A DNA stretch of 37,441 bases from Rhizobiales bacterium 32-66-11 (lineage in GTDB: Bacteria; Pseudomonadota; Alphaproteobacteria; Rhizobiales; Xanthobacteraceae). Numbering within the stretch: position 1 is the first letter of the stretch; each line of letters opens with the position of its first letter. The stretch is from contig NCEH01000123.1 of NCBI GenBank assembly GCA_002304505.1, positions 1 through 37,441 on the forward strand, in the 5' to 3' direction. Shown here piece by piece: positions 13,836-21,901 of the stretch. The notes below the pieces were generated by a model, which was not told the DNA's origin, searched no databases, and was given only the letters and a program-made list of their open reading frames with translations. The position numbers and the translations under genes are program-made.

Positions 13836-14696
13836 ATGGCGCAGACCTCGCTCTCCCACCCCGCGGCCCCGGTCTCGCTCGAGGCGGCGCCCGCTTTGCC
13901 GACGAAGCGCGACGCCCTGCTCTCGCTCGGCGCGCGCTGCTCGCTGCCGGTGATCGTGCTGCTGGCGGTGGGCTTCGTGGCGCCGCTGATCGCCATCTTC
14001 GCCTATTCCTTCGCCAAGCCGCGCACATTTGAAGTGTTCCGCTCGTTCACGCTGGTGAATTATGCGGAGATCTTCAACGTCAACAATACGGTGTGGCTGT
14101 CCTTCCTGTGGTCGCTGGGGTTTGCCTTCGCCACCTGCGCATTGCTGGCGGTGATCGCCTATCCCATCGCCTATGGGCTGAACCGCGTGTTCGGCAAATG
14201 GTCGTCGCTGGTCTCCATCCTGTTCGTGTTCCCGCTGTTCGTCTCGGAGAATGTGCGGCTCTACGGCTGGGTGTTGTTCTTCATCAAGAACGGCGTGCTC
14301 GACGGCACGTTGAAGATGCTGGGTTTTGAGGGCGGGCCGCAGGTGTTGTACCAGCCGCCCATGATCCTGGCCGGCATGCTCTATGTGTATCTGCCCTTCA
14401 TGCTGTTTCCCATGACGCTCGGCCTTGCCATGGTGCCGCGCGATCTGATCGACGCGGCGCGCGATCTCGGCGCCAATCGCTGGCAGATCTGGCGCGAGGT
14501 GGAATTGCCGCTCGCCATGCCCGGCATCCTCATCGGCATGCTGCTGACCTTCGTGCTCGGCATCGGCGCGGTGGCGGAGGCGAAGATCCTCGGCGGCCAG
14601 TCGGTGATCGTGATTTCCCACGATATCTTCATCGGTGCGCTCACCTTGGCGGTGTTCTCGCGCCTCGATCTCGACCGCCTGCTGGGGAGGCGCTGA
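13836..14696 (+). CDS. ABC importer permease 1 (PotB-like)
   Basis: A 286-residue inner-membrane subunit with a long cytoplasmic N-tail (about 35 residues) and five clear membrane segments. The EAA loop that contacts the ATPase is DAARDLGANRWQIWREVELPLAMPGI at about 206-231. The C-terminus is odd: after GGQSVIVISHDIF only about 20 residues remain (IGALTLAVFSRLDLDRLLGRR), whereas PotB-like proteins usually have a further loop and a full last helix there. The basic end RLDLDRLLGRR looks normal, so about 15-25 residues may have been deleted in frame. Assembly function is likely but not certain. Confidence 0.87.
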   Translation: MAQTSLSHPAAPVSLEAAPALPTKRDALLSLGARCSLPVIVLLAVGFVAPLIAIFAYSFAKPRTFEVFRSFTLVNYAEIFNVNNTVWLSFLWSLGFAFATCALLAVIAYPIAYGLNRVFGKWSSLVSILFVFPLFVSENVRLYGWVLFFIKNGVLDGTLKMLGFEGGPQVLYQPPMILAGMLYVYLPFMLFPMTLGLAMVPRDLIDAARDLGANRWQIWREVELPLAMPGILIGMLLTFVLGIGAVAEAKILGGQSVIVISHDIFIGALTLAVFSRLDLDRLLGRR

Positions 14697-14699
14697 GCC

Positions 14700-15500
14700 A
14701 TGGAACAGGAAAAGGCCCGCACGCGCCTCTTCATCTGGCTTTGGACCGCCTTCGTCGTGGTCCTGCTGTATCTGCCCATCGCCTGCGGGGCGCTGGCGAG
14801 CCTCTCCAAGGGCCGTTACTTCGCCTTCCCGATCCGCGCCTTCACCTCCGAATGGTGGGAGAAGACGCTGGATTCCATCGAGATCGGGATGATCGTCCAA
14901 ACCTCGCTGCTGGTGGCGGCGCTGGTCACGGTGATTTCGGTGGTGGTCGCCTTCTTCGGCGCGCTGGCGTTTGCCCGCTATGATTGGAAGGGCCGGCGGC
15001 TGTTCCAGAAGATCGTCATCCTGCCGATCTTCTTTCCCCAGCCGGTGCTCGGCCTCGCGCTGCTGCTGTGGTTCAGCGCGGTCGGCATCCAGACTTCCTG
15101 GCTGACAGCGGTGTTCGCCCATCTGGTGTGGATCGTGCCGGTGGTCACCTTGGTGATCGCGATCCAGGTCTACAGCTTCGACCCCTCGCTGGAGGAAGCC
15201 GCCTTCGATCTCGGCGCCACCCGCTGGCAGGTGATGCGCGAAGTCACGCTGCCCATCCTGTGGCCCGGCATCTGGTCCGGCGCGCTGTTCGCGTTCCTGC
15301 TCTCCTGGGGCAATTTCCCGCTGTCGCTCTATACGGCGGGCGCGGATTCCACCGTGCCGAAATGGCTCTATTCCAAGATGGTGGCGGGCTATACGCCCAT
15401 GGTTCCGGCGCTCGGCACCATGAGCACGCTCGGCGCGGCAAGCGCGCTGCTGCTGGGCGGGCTGGTGCTGTGGCTGCTGCGGCGGCGGGCTGCGGCATGA
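14700..15500 (+). CDS. ABC importer permease 2 (PotC-like)
   Basis: A 266-residue inner-membrane subunit with six membrane segments. The EAA loop is EEAAFDLGATRWQVMREVTLPILWPGI at about 163-189. The sequence around TSEWWEKTLDSIEIGMIVQTSLLVAALVT matches the PotC pattern of a periplasmic loop, then the second helix. Its start lies four bases after the stop of permease 1, and its stop overlaps the ATG of the DeoR-type gene (ATGA), so translation is probably coupled through the operon. Confidence 0.91.
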   Translation: MEQEKARTRLFIWLWTAFVVVLLYLPIACGALASLSKGRYFAFPIRAFTSEWWEKTLDSIEIGMIVQTSLLVAALVTVISVVVAFFGALAFARYDWKGRRLFQKIVILPIFFPQPVLGLALLLWFSAVGIQTSWLTAVFAHLVWIVPVVTLVIAIQVYSFDPSLEEAAFDLGATRWQVMREVTLPILWPGIWSGALFAFLLSWGNFPLSLYTAGADSTVPKWLYSKMVAGYTPMVPALGTMSTLGAASALLLGGLVLWLLRRRAAA

Positions 15501-16315
15501 GCACCGCCGGCGATGGCGCGCCGCCCGCAGCGGACAAGGTCAAGCTCTCCAAGAAGGAGCGCCACGCGCGCATCCTGGCGGATATGCGCACCAGCTCTAC
15601 CCTGCGGGTGTCGGAACTCGCGGGCGAACTCGACGTCTCCACCGAGACCATCCGGCGCGATTTGTACGAACTGGGCGAGCGCGGGCTCATCAACCGCACC
15701 TATGGCGGTGCGGTGCGGCCGCTCGGCACCGAGCCTTCGGTCGCCGAGCGCCACCGCATGCTGGTGGAGGAGCGCGAGGCGATCGCCGCCGCCACGGTGA
15801 AATTCCTGCGCCCCAACGAGGTGGTGGCGATCGGCGCGGGCGCGACCACCACGCACGTCGCCCGCCGCATGGCGGCGGAGTGCCGGGACATCACCGTCAT
15901 CACCCATTCCTTTTCGGTGGCGACGGTGCTGGCGCCGAACCCCACCATTTCCGTGCTCATGTGCCCCGGCCGCTATGACGGGCGCGAGGGCATGATCGCG
16001 GGGGCGGAGACCATCGAGTTCCTGCAATCCTACAACGCCAATTGGGCGATCCTCGGCGCCACCGGCATCACCGCCGAGGGCTTCTCGGACGCCGAGGCGG
16101 CGGCGGCCTCGGTCTATAAGGCGATGATGCACCGGGCGGTGCAGACCATCGCGGTGGCCGACCATTCCAAATTCGACCAGCAGGCGCTCGCCATCTGGGG
16201 GCGCTGGGCCGATGTGGGCCGGCTCGTCACCGACGAGGTGCCGGCCGGCGCCATCGCCCGCGCCCTGCATCGCGCCCGCGTCGAAGTCACCGTCGCCCGC
16301 AAGCGCGGCGCCTGA
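15497..16315 (+). CDS. DeoR-family transcription regulator
   Basis: A 272-residue regulator. The N-terminal DeoR winged helix-turn-helix is at about 20-75 (LRVSELAGELDVSTETIRRDLYELGERGLINRTYGGAV). The C-terminal domain (about 85-260) is the sugar-phosphate-isomerase-like sensor of this family, with the hallmarks GAGATTTHVA and VADHSKFDQQA. These domains typically sense phosphorylated metabolites, which would suit a pathway that goes through a phosphorylated intermediate made by the APH-type kinase. The gene overlaps permease 2 by four bases. Probable targets are the three TCCAACA repeats upstream of the importer, controlling both divergent arms. Repression of its own operon is an inference. 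Confidence 0.9.
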   Translation: MSTAGDGAPPAADKVKLSKKERHARILADMRTSSTLRVSELAGELDVSTETIRRDLYELGERGLINRTYGGAVRPLGTEPSVAERHRMLVEEREAIAAATVKFLRPNEVVAIGAGATTTHVARRMAAECRDITVITHSFSVATVLAPNPTISVLMCPGRYDGREGMIAGAETIEFLQSYNANWAILGATGITAEGFSDAEAAAASVYKAMMHRAVQTIAVADHSKFDQQALAIWGRWADVGRLVTDEVPAGAIARALHRARVEVTVARKRGA

Positions 16316-16325
16316 GGAGCATCCC

Positions 16326-17225
16326 ATGTGGCAGGAAAAAGCGCCGGACCGGCGGGTGGACCTCCAGATCCAGGGCCATCGCATCGTCGCCTATGAATTC
16401 GGCACCGGGCCGGAGGTGGTGCTGCTGCTGAACGGCGGCCCCGGCCTGCCGTGCGACTACATGCGCGAAGCTCATTCCTTCCTTGCCGACCATGGTTTCC
16501 GCGTGGTGGCGTTCGATCAATTGGGCTGCGGCGCCTCCGACCGGCCGACCGATCCCGCGCTGTGGAGCATCACCCGCTATGTGGAAGAGGTGGAGGCGGT
16601 GCGCCAAGCGCTGGGGCTCGGCCAAGTGCATCTCGCCGGCCATTCCTGGGGCGGCTGGCTCGCCATCGAATATGCGCTCACCTACCCCGAGGCGGTGAAG
16701 AGCCTGCTGCTGGAGAATACCGCCGCCGACCTGCCGCATCTCATGAGCGAATTGCACCGCCTGCGCGATGCGCTCGGGGAAGAGACGTCCGCCATGCTCG
16801 CCCGCCACGAGGCCGACGGCACGCTCGCTCATCCCGAATATCAGGGCGCCATCACGGTGCTGAATTATCGCCATGTGTGCCGGCTGATGGACTGGCCGGC
16901 GCCCGTGATGCGCTCACTCGCCGATTGGAACATGGCGCCCTATGAGGCCATGCAGGGGCCGAACGAATTCCTCTATATCGGCAATCTCAAGGACTGGTCG
17001 CGCCTCGCCGACCTGCCGCAGATCAAAGTGCCGGTGATGATCCTGGTGGGCGCGCACGACGAGCAGACGCCCGCCTGCGCGGCGCGCATGAAGGCGCAGC
17101 TTCCCGACGCCGAGCTGCACGAATTCCCCCATTCCAGCCATATGCCGGCCTATGAGGAGCCCGAAGCGCACGGTGCCGTGCTGCTGTCCTTCCTCCAGCG
17201 CGTGGCGCAAGGGGCGGGCGCATGA
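16326..17225 (+). CDS. Alpha/beta hydrolase, proline iminopeptidase-like (S33)
   Basis: A 299-residue cytoplasmic hydrolase. The oxyanion-hole motif NGGPG at 36-40 is characteristic of proline iminopeptidases and related amidases. The nucleophile elbow GHSWGG places Ser107, and Asp245 (VGAHDEQTP) and His272 (HSSHMP) complete the triad. A cap domain lies at about 130-215. It begins 10 bases after the DeoR-type gene, with GAGGAG just upstream, and overlaps the next gene by four bases. In this operon it could release an amine or amino-alcohol from a peptide-like, ester or amide substrate. True substrate specificity is unknown. Confidence 0.88.
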   Translation: MWQEKAPDRRVDLQIQGHRIVAYEFGTGPEVVLLLNGGPGLPCDYMREAHSFLADHGFRVVAFDQLGCGASDRPTDPALWSITRYVEEVEAVRQALGLGQVHLAGHSWGGWLAIEYALTYPEAVKSLLLENTAADLPHLMSELHRLRDALGEETSAMLARHEADGTLAHPEYQGAITVLNYRHVCRLMDWPAPVMRSLADWNMAPYEAMQGPNEFLYIGNLKDWSRLADLPQIKVPVMILVGAHDEQTPACAARMKAQLPDAELHEFPHSSHMPAYEEPEAHGAVLLSFLQRVAQGAGA

Positions 17226-17938
17226 GCAAGCCGCACTGGAAGCAGCGCAACCGCTCGCTCTATTACGCCACCGCGCCCGCGCCGGACGATCCGGTGCTCG
17301 ATCCCGCCACCACGGCGCTGCTCGTGATCGACGTGCAGAACACTTATCTGGAGCGGCCGGCGCGCACGGGTTTGAGCGGGGCGGAGCTGGCCCATTTTGA
17401 TGCCTGGACGCCGTTCCACGACCGCATGCACGCCCAGGTGATCCCCGGCATTGCCGAAGCGCTGAAGCTGTTTCGCGGCAAGGGCATGGAGGTGCTGTTC
17501 GCGCGCATCGCCTGCCGCACCATCGACGGGCGGGAACGCTCGCTGAGCCAGAAGAAGCCCGGGTTCAACAACCTGCTTTTGCCGAAGGATGAGCACGCCT
17601 CGCAGATCGTGCCGGAGCTTGCGCCGGTGGGGGATGAAATCGTCGTCACCAAGACCACCGACAGCGCGCTCACCGGCACCAACCTGCGGCTGATCCTGCA
17701 CAATCTCGGCATTCGCACCGTTGTCTGCGTGGGCATTTTCACCGACCAGTGCATCTCCTCCACCGTGCGGAGCCTGGCGGATGAGAGCTTCGACGTGGTG
17801 GTGCTGGAGGATCTGTGCGCCGCCGCAAGCCTCGACCTGCACGCGCAGGAACTGGCGATCCTCAACATGATCTATTGCAACGTGATGGAGCTTTCCGAGT
17901 TCGCGGCGCTGCTGGAGAGGCAGGAGGCGGCGCGATGA
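17222..17938 (+). CDS. Isochorismatase-like cysteine amidohydrolase
   Basis: A 238-residue member of the isochorismatase-like hydrolase family, which includes N-carbamoylsarcosine amidase, nicotinamidase and biuret hydrolase. The catalytic triad is visible as Asp37 (VIDVQN), Lys144 (VTKTTDSA) and Cys177 (FTDQCISSTVR). A free active cysteine makes an amidohydrolase more likely than an isochorismate hydrolase. The gene overlaps the hydrolase upstream (ATGA), so the two are made together. In the operon it may remove a carbamoyl or amide group from the imported compound. The 295-base gap after it contains a REP-like repeat, but the next gene points the same way. Confidence 0.88.
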   Translation: MSKPHWKQRNRSLYYATAPAPDDPVLDPATTALLVIDVQNTYLERPARTGLSGAELAHFDAWTPFHDRMHAQVIPGIAEALKLFRGKGMEVLFARIACRTIDGRERSLSQKKPGFNNLLLPKDEHASQIVPELAPVGDEIVVTKTTDSALTGTNLRLILHNLGIRTVVCVGIFTDQCISSTVRSLADESFDVVVLEDLCAAASLDLHAQELAILNMIYCNVMELSEFAALLERQEAAR

Positions 17939-17953
17939 CGGCGGTTCATTCCG

Positions 17954-18129
17954 GTGTCCCGGCCCAGCGACGGCACAGCCGGAGCGCCGAGCCGGGACCC
18001 AGCGCACGATTTCTGCGCAGCAGCCGAACGCGCCGCGCGCTTTCCGCACCGAAGCGCCTGCGGCGGCTTGTTGCGCTGGATCCCGGCTCGCGCTCCGCGC
18101 CGGCAAGCCGGCGCTGCACTTGGCCGGGA
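17954..18129. repeat. REP-like palindromic element, copy 2
   Basis: Bases 17954-18002 match the reverse complement of 7851-7899 at 46 of 49 positions (starting GTGTCCCGGCCCAGCGACGG). A related arm with GATCCCGGCTCGCGCTCCG continues at about 18079-18129, enclosing unrelated DNA. It separates the amidohydrolase gene from the kinase gene. Together with the hairpin at 18154-18179 it fills the gap and could cause processing or partial termination within the operon. Confidence 0.82.
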
Positions 18130-18232
18130 GGCGAGGGTCGGTCTACGGCACGCGCCCTCTGCCGCGTGCGGGGGAGGGCCGGGGAGGTGGCACGAAGCGG
18201 CACGCGCCATCGGACCAGAGGGAGAAACACCA

Positions 18233-19222
18233 GTGCTTTATGACGGCGGATTCCTGACCCGGCTCGAACACGGCGTGCGCGGCGCGCTGCCGCGCTGGGA
18301 CATCGCCCCGACAACCGAACTGAAGCTGCTGACCATTTCCGAGAACGCCACCTTCCGCGCCACCAACACCGGCACCGGCGGCGATCTCGTGTTCCGCGTT
18401 CATCGGCCCGCGTATCACACCCGCCGCGAGATCGAATCCGAGCTTGCCTGGATCGACGCCCTGCGCGCCGAGGGCGGCATCCTCACCCCGCGGCCGATCC
18501 CGCTGCGCGATGGTTCCCTGATCGCCGATATCGACGATGCCGGCACCACGCGCCATGTGGTGGCGTTCGAATTCCTGCCCGGCAAGGAGCCGGACGAGAA
18601 GGACGACCTGGTGGGCTGGTTCGCAAAGCTCGGCGCCATCCATGCCGGGCTGCACGCCCAGGCGCGCGCCTGGACGCGGCCGGAGGGCTTCACCCGCAAG
18701 GTGTGGAACTTCCAGTCCATGCTCGGCGACACCCCCCTGTGGGGCGACTGGCGCGCCGGCCTCGGCCTCACGTCGCAGGGCCGCGCCACCTTGGAGAAAA
18801 CCGCCCAGGTGCTGGAGCGCGAACTGGCCGCCATCGGCACCGATGGGGACAGTTTCGGCCTCGTCCATGCCGACCTGCGGCTCGCCAATCTGCTGGTGGA
18901 CGGCGACCGGCTGGCGCTGATCGACTTCGACGACTGCGGCTTCTCCTGGTTCCTCTATGATTTCGCCGCCGCCATCTCGTTCATCGAGCACGAGCCTTAT
19001 GTCCCGGCCCTCATGGACGCCTGGATCGCCGGCTATCGCACCCGCTTGCCCCTGACGGATGCGCAGGCGGCGCACTTGCCGGTGTTCATAATGCTGCGCC
19101 GCATGCTGCTGACCGCCTGGATCGCCTCCCATGCCGAGACGCCGACGGCGCAGGCCATGGGCATTCCCTACACGGACGGCACGGTCGCTCTCGCCGAAGC
19201 CTTCCTCTCCGCCCGCGCGTGA
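18233..19222 (+). CDS. APH-family small-molecule kinase (hydroxylysine/amino-alcohol kinase-like)
   Basis: A 329-residue kinase of the APH/choline-kinase fold. The catalytic loop VHADLRLANLL gives His212, Asp214 and Asn219, and the metal-binding LIDFDDCG has Asp231. The N-lobe carries the ATP-binding Lys/Arg strand (LVFRVHRP). The GTG at 18233 is preferred because AGAGGGAGA lies about 8 bases before it, and the frame upstream only reads through the repeat. Next to a phospho-lyase-like class III PLP enzyme, the pair mirrors human hydroxylysine kinase with phosphohydroxylysine phospho-lyase, so I infer ATP-dependent phosphorylation of a hydroxyl on an amino-alcohol. Homoserine kinase-like or antibiotic kinase roles are possible but fit the context less well. 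Confidence 0.85.
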   Translation: MLYDGGFLTRLEHGVRGALPRWDIAPTTELKLLTISENATFRATNTGTGGDLVFRVHRPAYHTRREIESELAWIDALRAEGGILTPRPIPLRDGSLIADIDDAGTTRHVVAFEFLPGKEPDEKDDLVGWFAKLGAIHAGLHAQARAWTRPEGFTRKVWNFQSMLGDTPLWGDWRAGLGLTSQGRATLEKTAQVLERELAAIGTDGDSFGLVHADLRLANLLVDGDRLALIDFDDCGFSWFLYDFAAAISFIEHEPYVPALMDAWIAGYRTRLPLTDAQAAHLPVFIMLRRMLLTAWIASHAETPTAQAMGIPYTDGTVALAEAFLSARA

Positions 19223-19271
19223 CGCGTTCCGGCCGCGCGCCGGGACAGCCAAGAGAACCGGAAACAAGCCC

Positions 19272-20591
19272 ATGAAAACCCAGCAGATCCTGTCCCTCAA
19301 TGCCTTCCAGCCGGGGGAAACCGCAGGGCTTTCGGATGATGTGGCGGTGCTGGTGGAGCGCCGCAGGCGCAGCTTCGGCGCCTCCTCCGTGCTGTTCTAC
19401 CAGCAGCCGCTGCATGTGGTCAGCGCGTCCGGCGCGCTCATCCGCACCGCGGACGGGGCAGACTATCTCGACCTCTACAACAATGTCCCCTCGGTGGGCC
19501 ATTGCCATCCCAAGGTGGTGGAGGCGGTGCAGACGCAGGTGGCGCTGCTGAACTGCCACACCCGCTATCTGTTCGACAATGTGCATGATTATGCCGAGCG
19601 CCTGCTGGCGACCTTCCCGGTGCCACTGTCCAATCTGGCGCTGACGTGCACCGGCAGCGAGAGCAACGACCTTGCGCTGCGCATCGTCGCCATGGCCACC
19701 GGCGGCACCGGCTTCATCGTCACGCAGACCGCCTATCACGGCAACACCACCGCCGTGACCGAGGTTTCGCCCTCCTCCTACAAGGTGGGCGCGCCGCCCA
19801 AGCACGTGCGCACCGTGCCGGCGCCGGACCCGCGCGCCTTTCCCGGCGATCTCGGCGCGGGCTTTGCCCAGGCGGTGCGCGAGGCCATCGCGGCGCTGGA
19901 AGCGGACGGGATCAAGTTCGCCGGCCTGCTGGTGGACAGCATCTTCTCCAGCGACGGCGTGTTCGCCGATCCGCCCGGCTTTCTGAAGGAGGCGGTGGAC
20001 GCGGTGCATGCCGCCGGCGGCCTGTTCATCGCCGACGAGGTGCAGCCGGGCTTTGGCCGCACCGGCTCCGGCATGTGGGGCTTCGCGCGCCATGGCGTGG
20101 TGCCCGACGTGGTGACCATGGGCAAGCCCATGGGCAACGGCATTCCCATGGGCGGAGTCGTCACCCGGCCGGAACTGCTGAAGGGCTATTGCGACGCCTT
20201 CGGCTATTTCAACACCTTCGGCGGCAATCCGGTGGCGGCGGCGGCGGGCTTGGCCGTGCTGGACGTGATCGAGCAGGAGGGGCTGATCGCCCGTGCGGCG
20301 ATGGTGGGCGGCCACATCACCGAGCGGCTGACCGCGGCGCGCGCGCGCTGCCCGGCGCTCGGCATGGTGCGCGGGGCGGGGCTCTATCTCGGCGTCGATA
20401 TCGTCGATGGCGAAAAGGCCGATGCGGCGGGCGCGACGGCGCTCATCAATGCCTTGCGCGAGAAGCGCATCCTGATCGGCGCGGCGGGGCCGCTCGGCAA
20501 TGTGCTGAAGGTGCGTCCGCCGCTGTGCCTGAGCCTGGACCAGGCGGACCTGTTCGTCGATGCGGTGGAAGCCATCCTCGCGCCGAAATAA
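19272..20591 (+). CDS. Class III PLP enzyme, phospho-lyase type (ethanolamine-phosphate/phosphohydroxylysine)
   Basis: A 439-residue PLP enzyme of fold type I, class III. PLP Lys285 lies in TMGKPMGNG, with Asp255 in IADEVQPGFGR. It resembles the AGXT2L1/AGXT2L2 phospho-lyases more than ordinary omega-transaminases: LYNNVPSVGHCHPKVVEAV...LNCHTRYLFDN, the YHGNTTAVTEVSPSSYK stretch, EYFNT-like GYFNTFGGNPV, and the ending EKRILIGAAGPLGNVLKVRPPLC. Those enzymes convert O-phospho-amino-alcohols to an aldehyde plus ammonia and phosphate. Placed about 50 bases after the kinase gene, it would act on the kinase product. A transaminase activity is not excluded. A strong terminator overlaps its stop. Confidence 0.88.
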   Translation: MKTQQILSLNAFQPGETAGLSDDVAVLVERRRRSFGASSVLFYQQPLHVVSASGALIRTADGADYLDLYNNVPSVGHCHPKVVEAVQTQVALLNCHTRYLFDNVHDYAERLLATFPVPLSNLALTCTGSESNDLALRIVAMATGGTGFIVTQTAYHGNTTAVTEVSPSSYKVGAPPKHVRTVPAPDPRAFPGDLGAGFAQAVREAIAALEADGIKFAGLLVDSIFSSDGVFADPPGFLKEAVDAVHAAGGLFIADEVQPGFGRTGSGMWGFARHGVVPDVVTMGKPMGNGIPMGGVVTRPELLKGYCDAFGYFNTFGGNPVAAAAGLAVLDVIEQEGLIARAAMVGGHITERLTAARARCPALGMVRGAGLYLGVDIVDGEKADAAGATALINALREKRILIGAAGPLGNVLKVRPPLCLSLDQADLFVDAVEAILAPK

Positions 20592-20604
20592 ACCGGCGTT
20601 TTTT
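20581..20604 (+). terminator. Intrinsic terminator of the catabolic operon
   Basis: CGCCG (20581-20585) pairs with CGGCG (20594-20598) around an A/T-rich loop that holds the stop codon, followed directly by TTTTTT. This is the clearest intrinsic terminator in the window. Confidence 0.75.
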
Positions 20605-20608
20605 CAGG

Positions 20609-20632
20609 GAAGGCCTTTCGGGGCAGGCCTTC
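20609..20632 (-). terminator. Hairpin after the acyltransferase gene
   Basis: GAAGGCC (20609-20615) and GGCCTTC (20626-20632) form a stem directly beyond the minus-strand acyltransferase stop. On that strand the A6 complement of the neighbouring T-tract lies beyond rather than a T-tract, so this is a weaker call. Confidence 0.4.
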
Positions 20633-21667
20633 TCAGGGCAGGCTTGGGGCGACCCGCGCCTTCGGCCGGCGGGTCATCAGCCGCAGCAGCGGACGTTCGA
20701 TGGTGAAATGCACCACCACGCCCGCCGCCACCGCCGCGAGGATGGCGCCGATGGTGAACACGGCGATGCCGCCCGGCAGATCGGCGGGAACCCATTTGCG
20801 CCAGATCTGCCCGGCCGCCGAAAGCGCGATGCCGTGGACGATATAGATCGAATAGGAGGCATCCCCCAGCAGGACGAAGACGGGATATTTCCGCACCGCC
20901 CCGGCCTTTTCCAGCGCCAGCGCGCCGATGACGATCATCGCCGCCGGAAGGCCCCAGAGCAGGAAGCGCATCTGTGGCGTCACGTCGTTGATGGCGAGCA
21001 TCGCGGCGAAGCCGACCAGGAGCAGCGCCCATGCCACTGCGACGGAAAGCGCGCGGCCCTGGAGATACCAGAGCCCCACCATGACGCCGAAGATGAATTC
21101 GATGATGAGGGTGGAGGTGTAGAAGGTCAGCATCACGTTGGGCGAGGGCATGAGGGCGCCGAGCAGCACCAGGCCCGCGAACAGCGCGATGATGGCGGCG
21201 ACGCGCATCCGATCCGGCAGCAGAAGCACAAGGCCCCACACCAGATAGAAGAACATCTCGTAATTCAGCGTCCAGCCCGGAATAACCACAGGCTCGATGG
21301 TCGGAAATACAGGATGCTGCGCGGGCAGGAACAGATAGGAGGCGATGATGTGCCACAGTTCCGGCCGCCCGCTCTGCACCGCGCTCGGCACGACCAGCAT
21401 CAGAAACACGAAAAGACTGGTGATGATCCAGTATAGGGGAACAATGCGCACCAGGCGTTTCTGGTAAAAAGTGAGCGTATAGCCGGTCCTGTTGGTTGTC
21501 GTCACCAACATCAGGAAGCCACTGATAATGAAGAAAAGATCAACGCCGCTGGCGAGCGACGCGGGCCACCACCCGTGATAGTCCATCCGTTCGAGTTGAA
21601 CGTGAACGTGGAAGCATACAACCATGATGCTCGCGATCGCCCGCAAATATTGAAGCGAGTCAAGCAT
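20633..21667 (-). CDS. Acyltransferase 3 family membrane protein (OafA/ExoZ-like)
   Basis: A 344-residue inner-membrane protein with about ten hydrophobic segments that transfers acetyl or other acyl groups to extracytoplasmic sugars. The N-terminus LDSLQYLRAIASIMVVCFHVHVQLE carries the R and H of the family's RAIA...FH motif, and FIISGFLM, YQKRLVRIVPLYWI and GDASYSIYIVHG are also characteristic. It probably decorates the exopolysaccharide made by the neighbouring genes. It is divergent from the polyprenyl sugar transferase across a 234-base gap and convergent with the catabolic operon, which marks the boundary between the two islands. Confidence 0.9.
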   Translation of the reverse strand: MLDSLQYLRAIASIMVVCFHVHVQLERMDYHGWWPASLASGVDLFFIISGFLMLVTTTNRTGYTLTFYQKRLVRIVPLYWIITSLFVFLMLVVPSAVQSGRPELWHIIASYLFLPAQHPVFPTIEPVVIPGWTLNYEMFFYLVWGLVLLLPDRMRVAAIIALFAGLVLLGALMPSPNVMLTFYTSTLIIEFIFGVMVGLWYLQGRALSVAVAWALLLVGFAAMLAINDVTPQMRFLLWGLPAAMIVIGALALEKAGAVRKYPVFVLLGDASYSIYIVHGIALSAAGQIWRKWVPADLPGGIAVFTIGAILAAVAAGVVVHFTIERPLLRLMTRRPKARVAPSLP

Positions 21668-21901
21668 CCGTTAATGGTCTCCGGCGCATTTAATGGAGAA
21701 GCTCTATCGAAGGCGGCGGGAATGATCAAGGCATACGGGGCGCACGGCCCGCTTTGGCGGCGTGGAACCATGTGCCGGCAAATCAAAGGGCGTTGGGCCG
21801 TGTGGCGCGAAACTCCGTCTTGACCCCCCTCCGCTTCTTGCGCAGAACCTTCGACGCCCCGGCGGGCATAGCGATTTTTTGAGTTTTCGGGGTTGGTGGC
21901 T
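21668..21901. promoter_or_regulatory. Divergent promoter region of the exopolysaccharide genes
   Basis: A 234-base gap between the acyltransferase and sugar transferase genes. It begins with two direct TTAATGG repeats near 21672 and 21690 and is less G+C-rich than the genes. I could not assign -35/-10 elements with confidence. Confidence 0.35.

Noticed and set aside
13284..15122. A 612-codon open frame on the minus strand
   Set aside because: It runs antisense to the ATPase and permease genes, and its translation is histidine/arginine/glutamine-rich without a domain. High G+C commonly leaves such antisense frames open.
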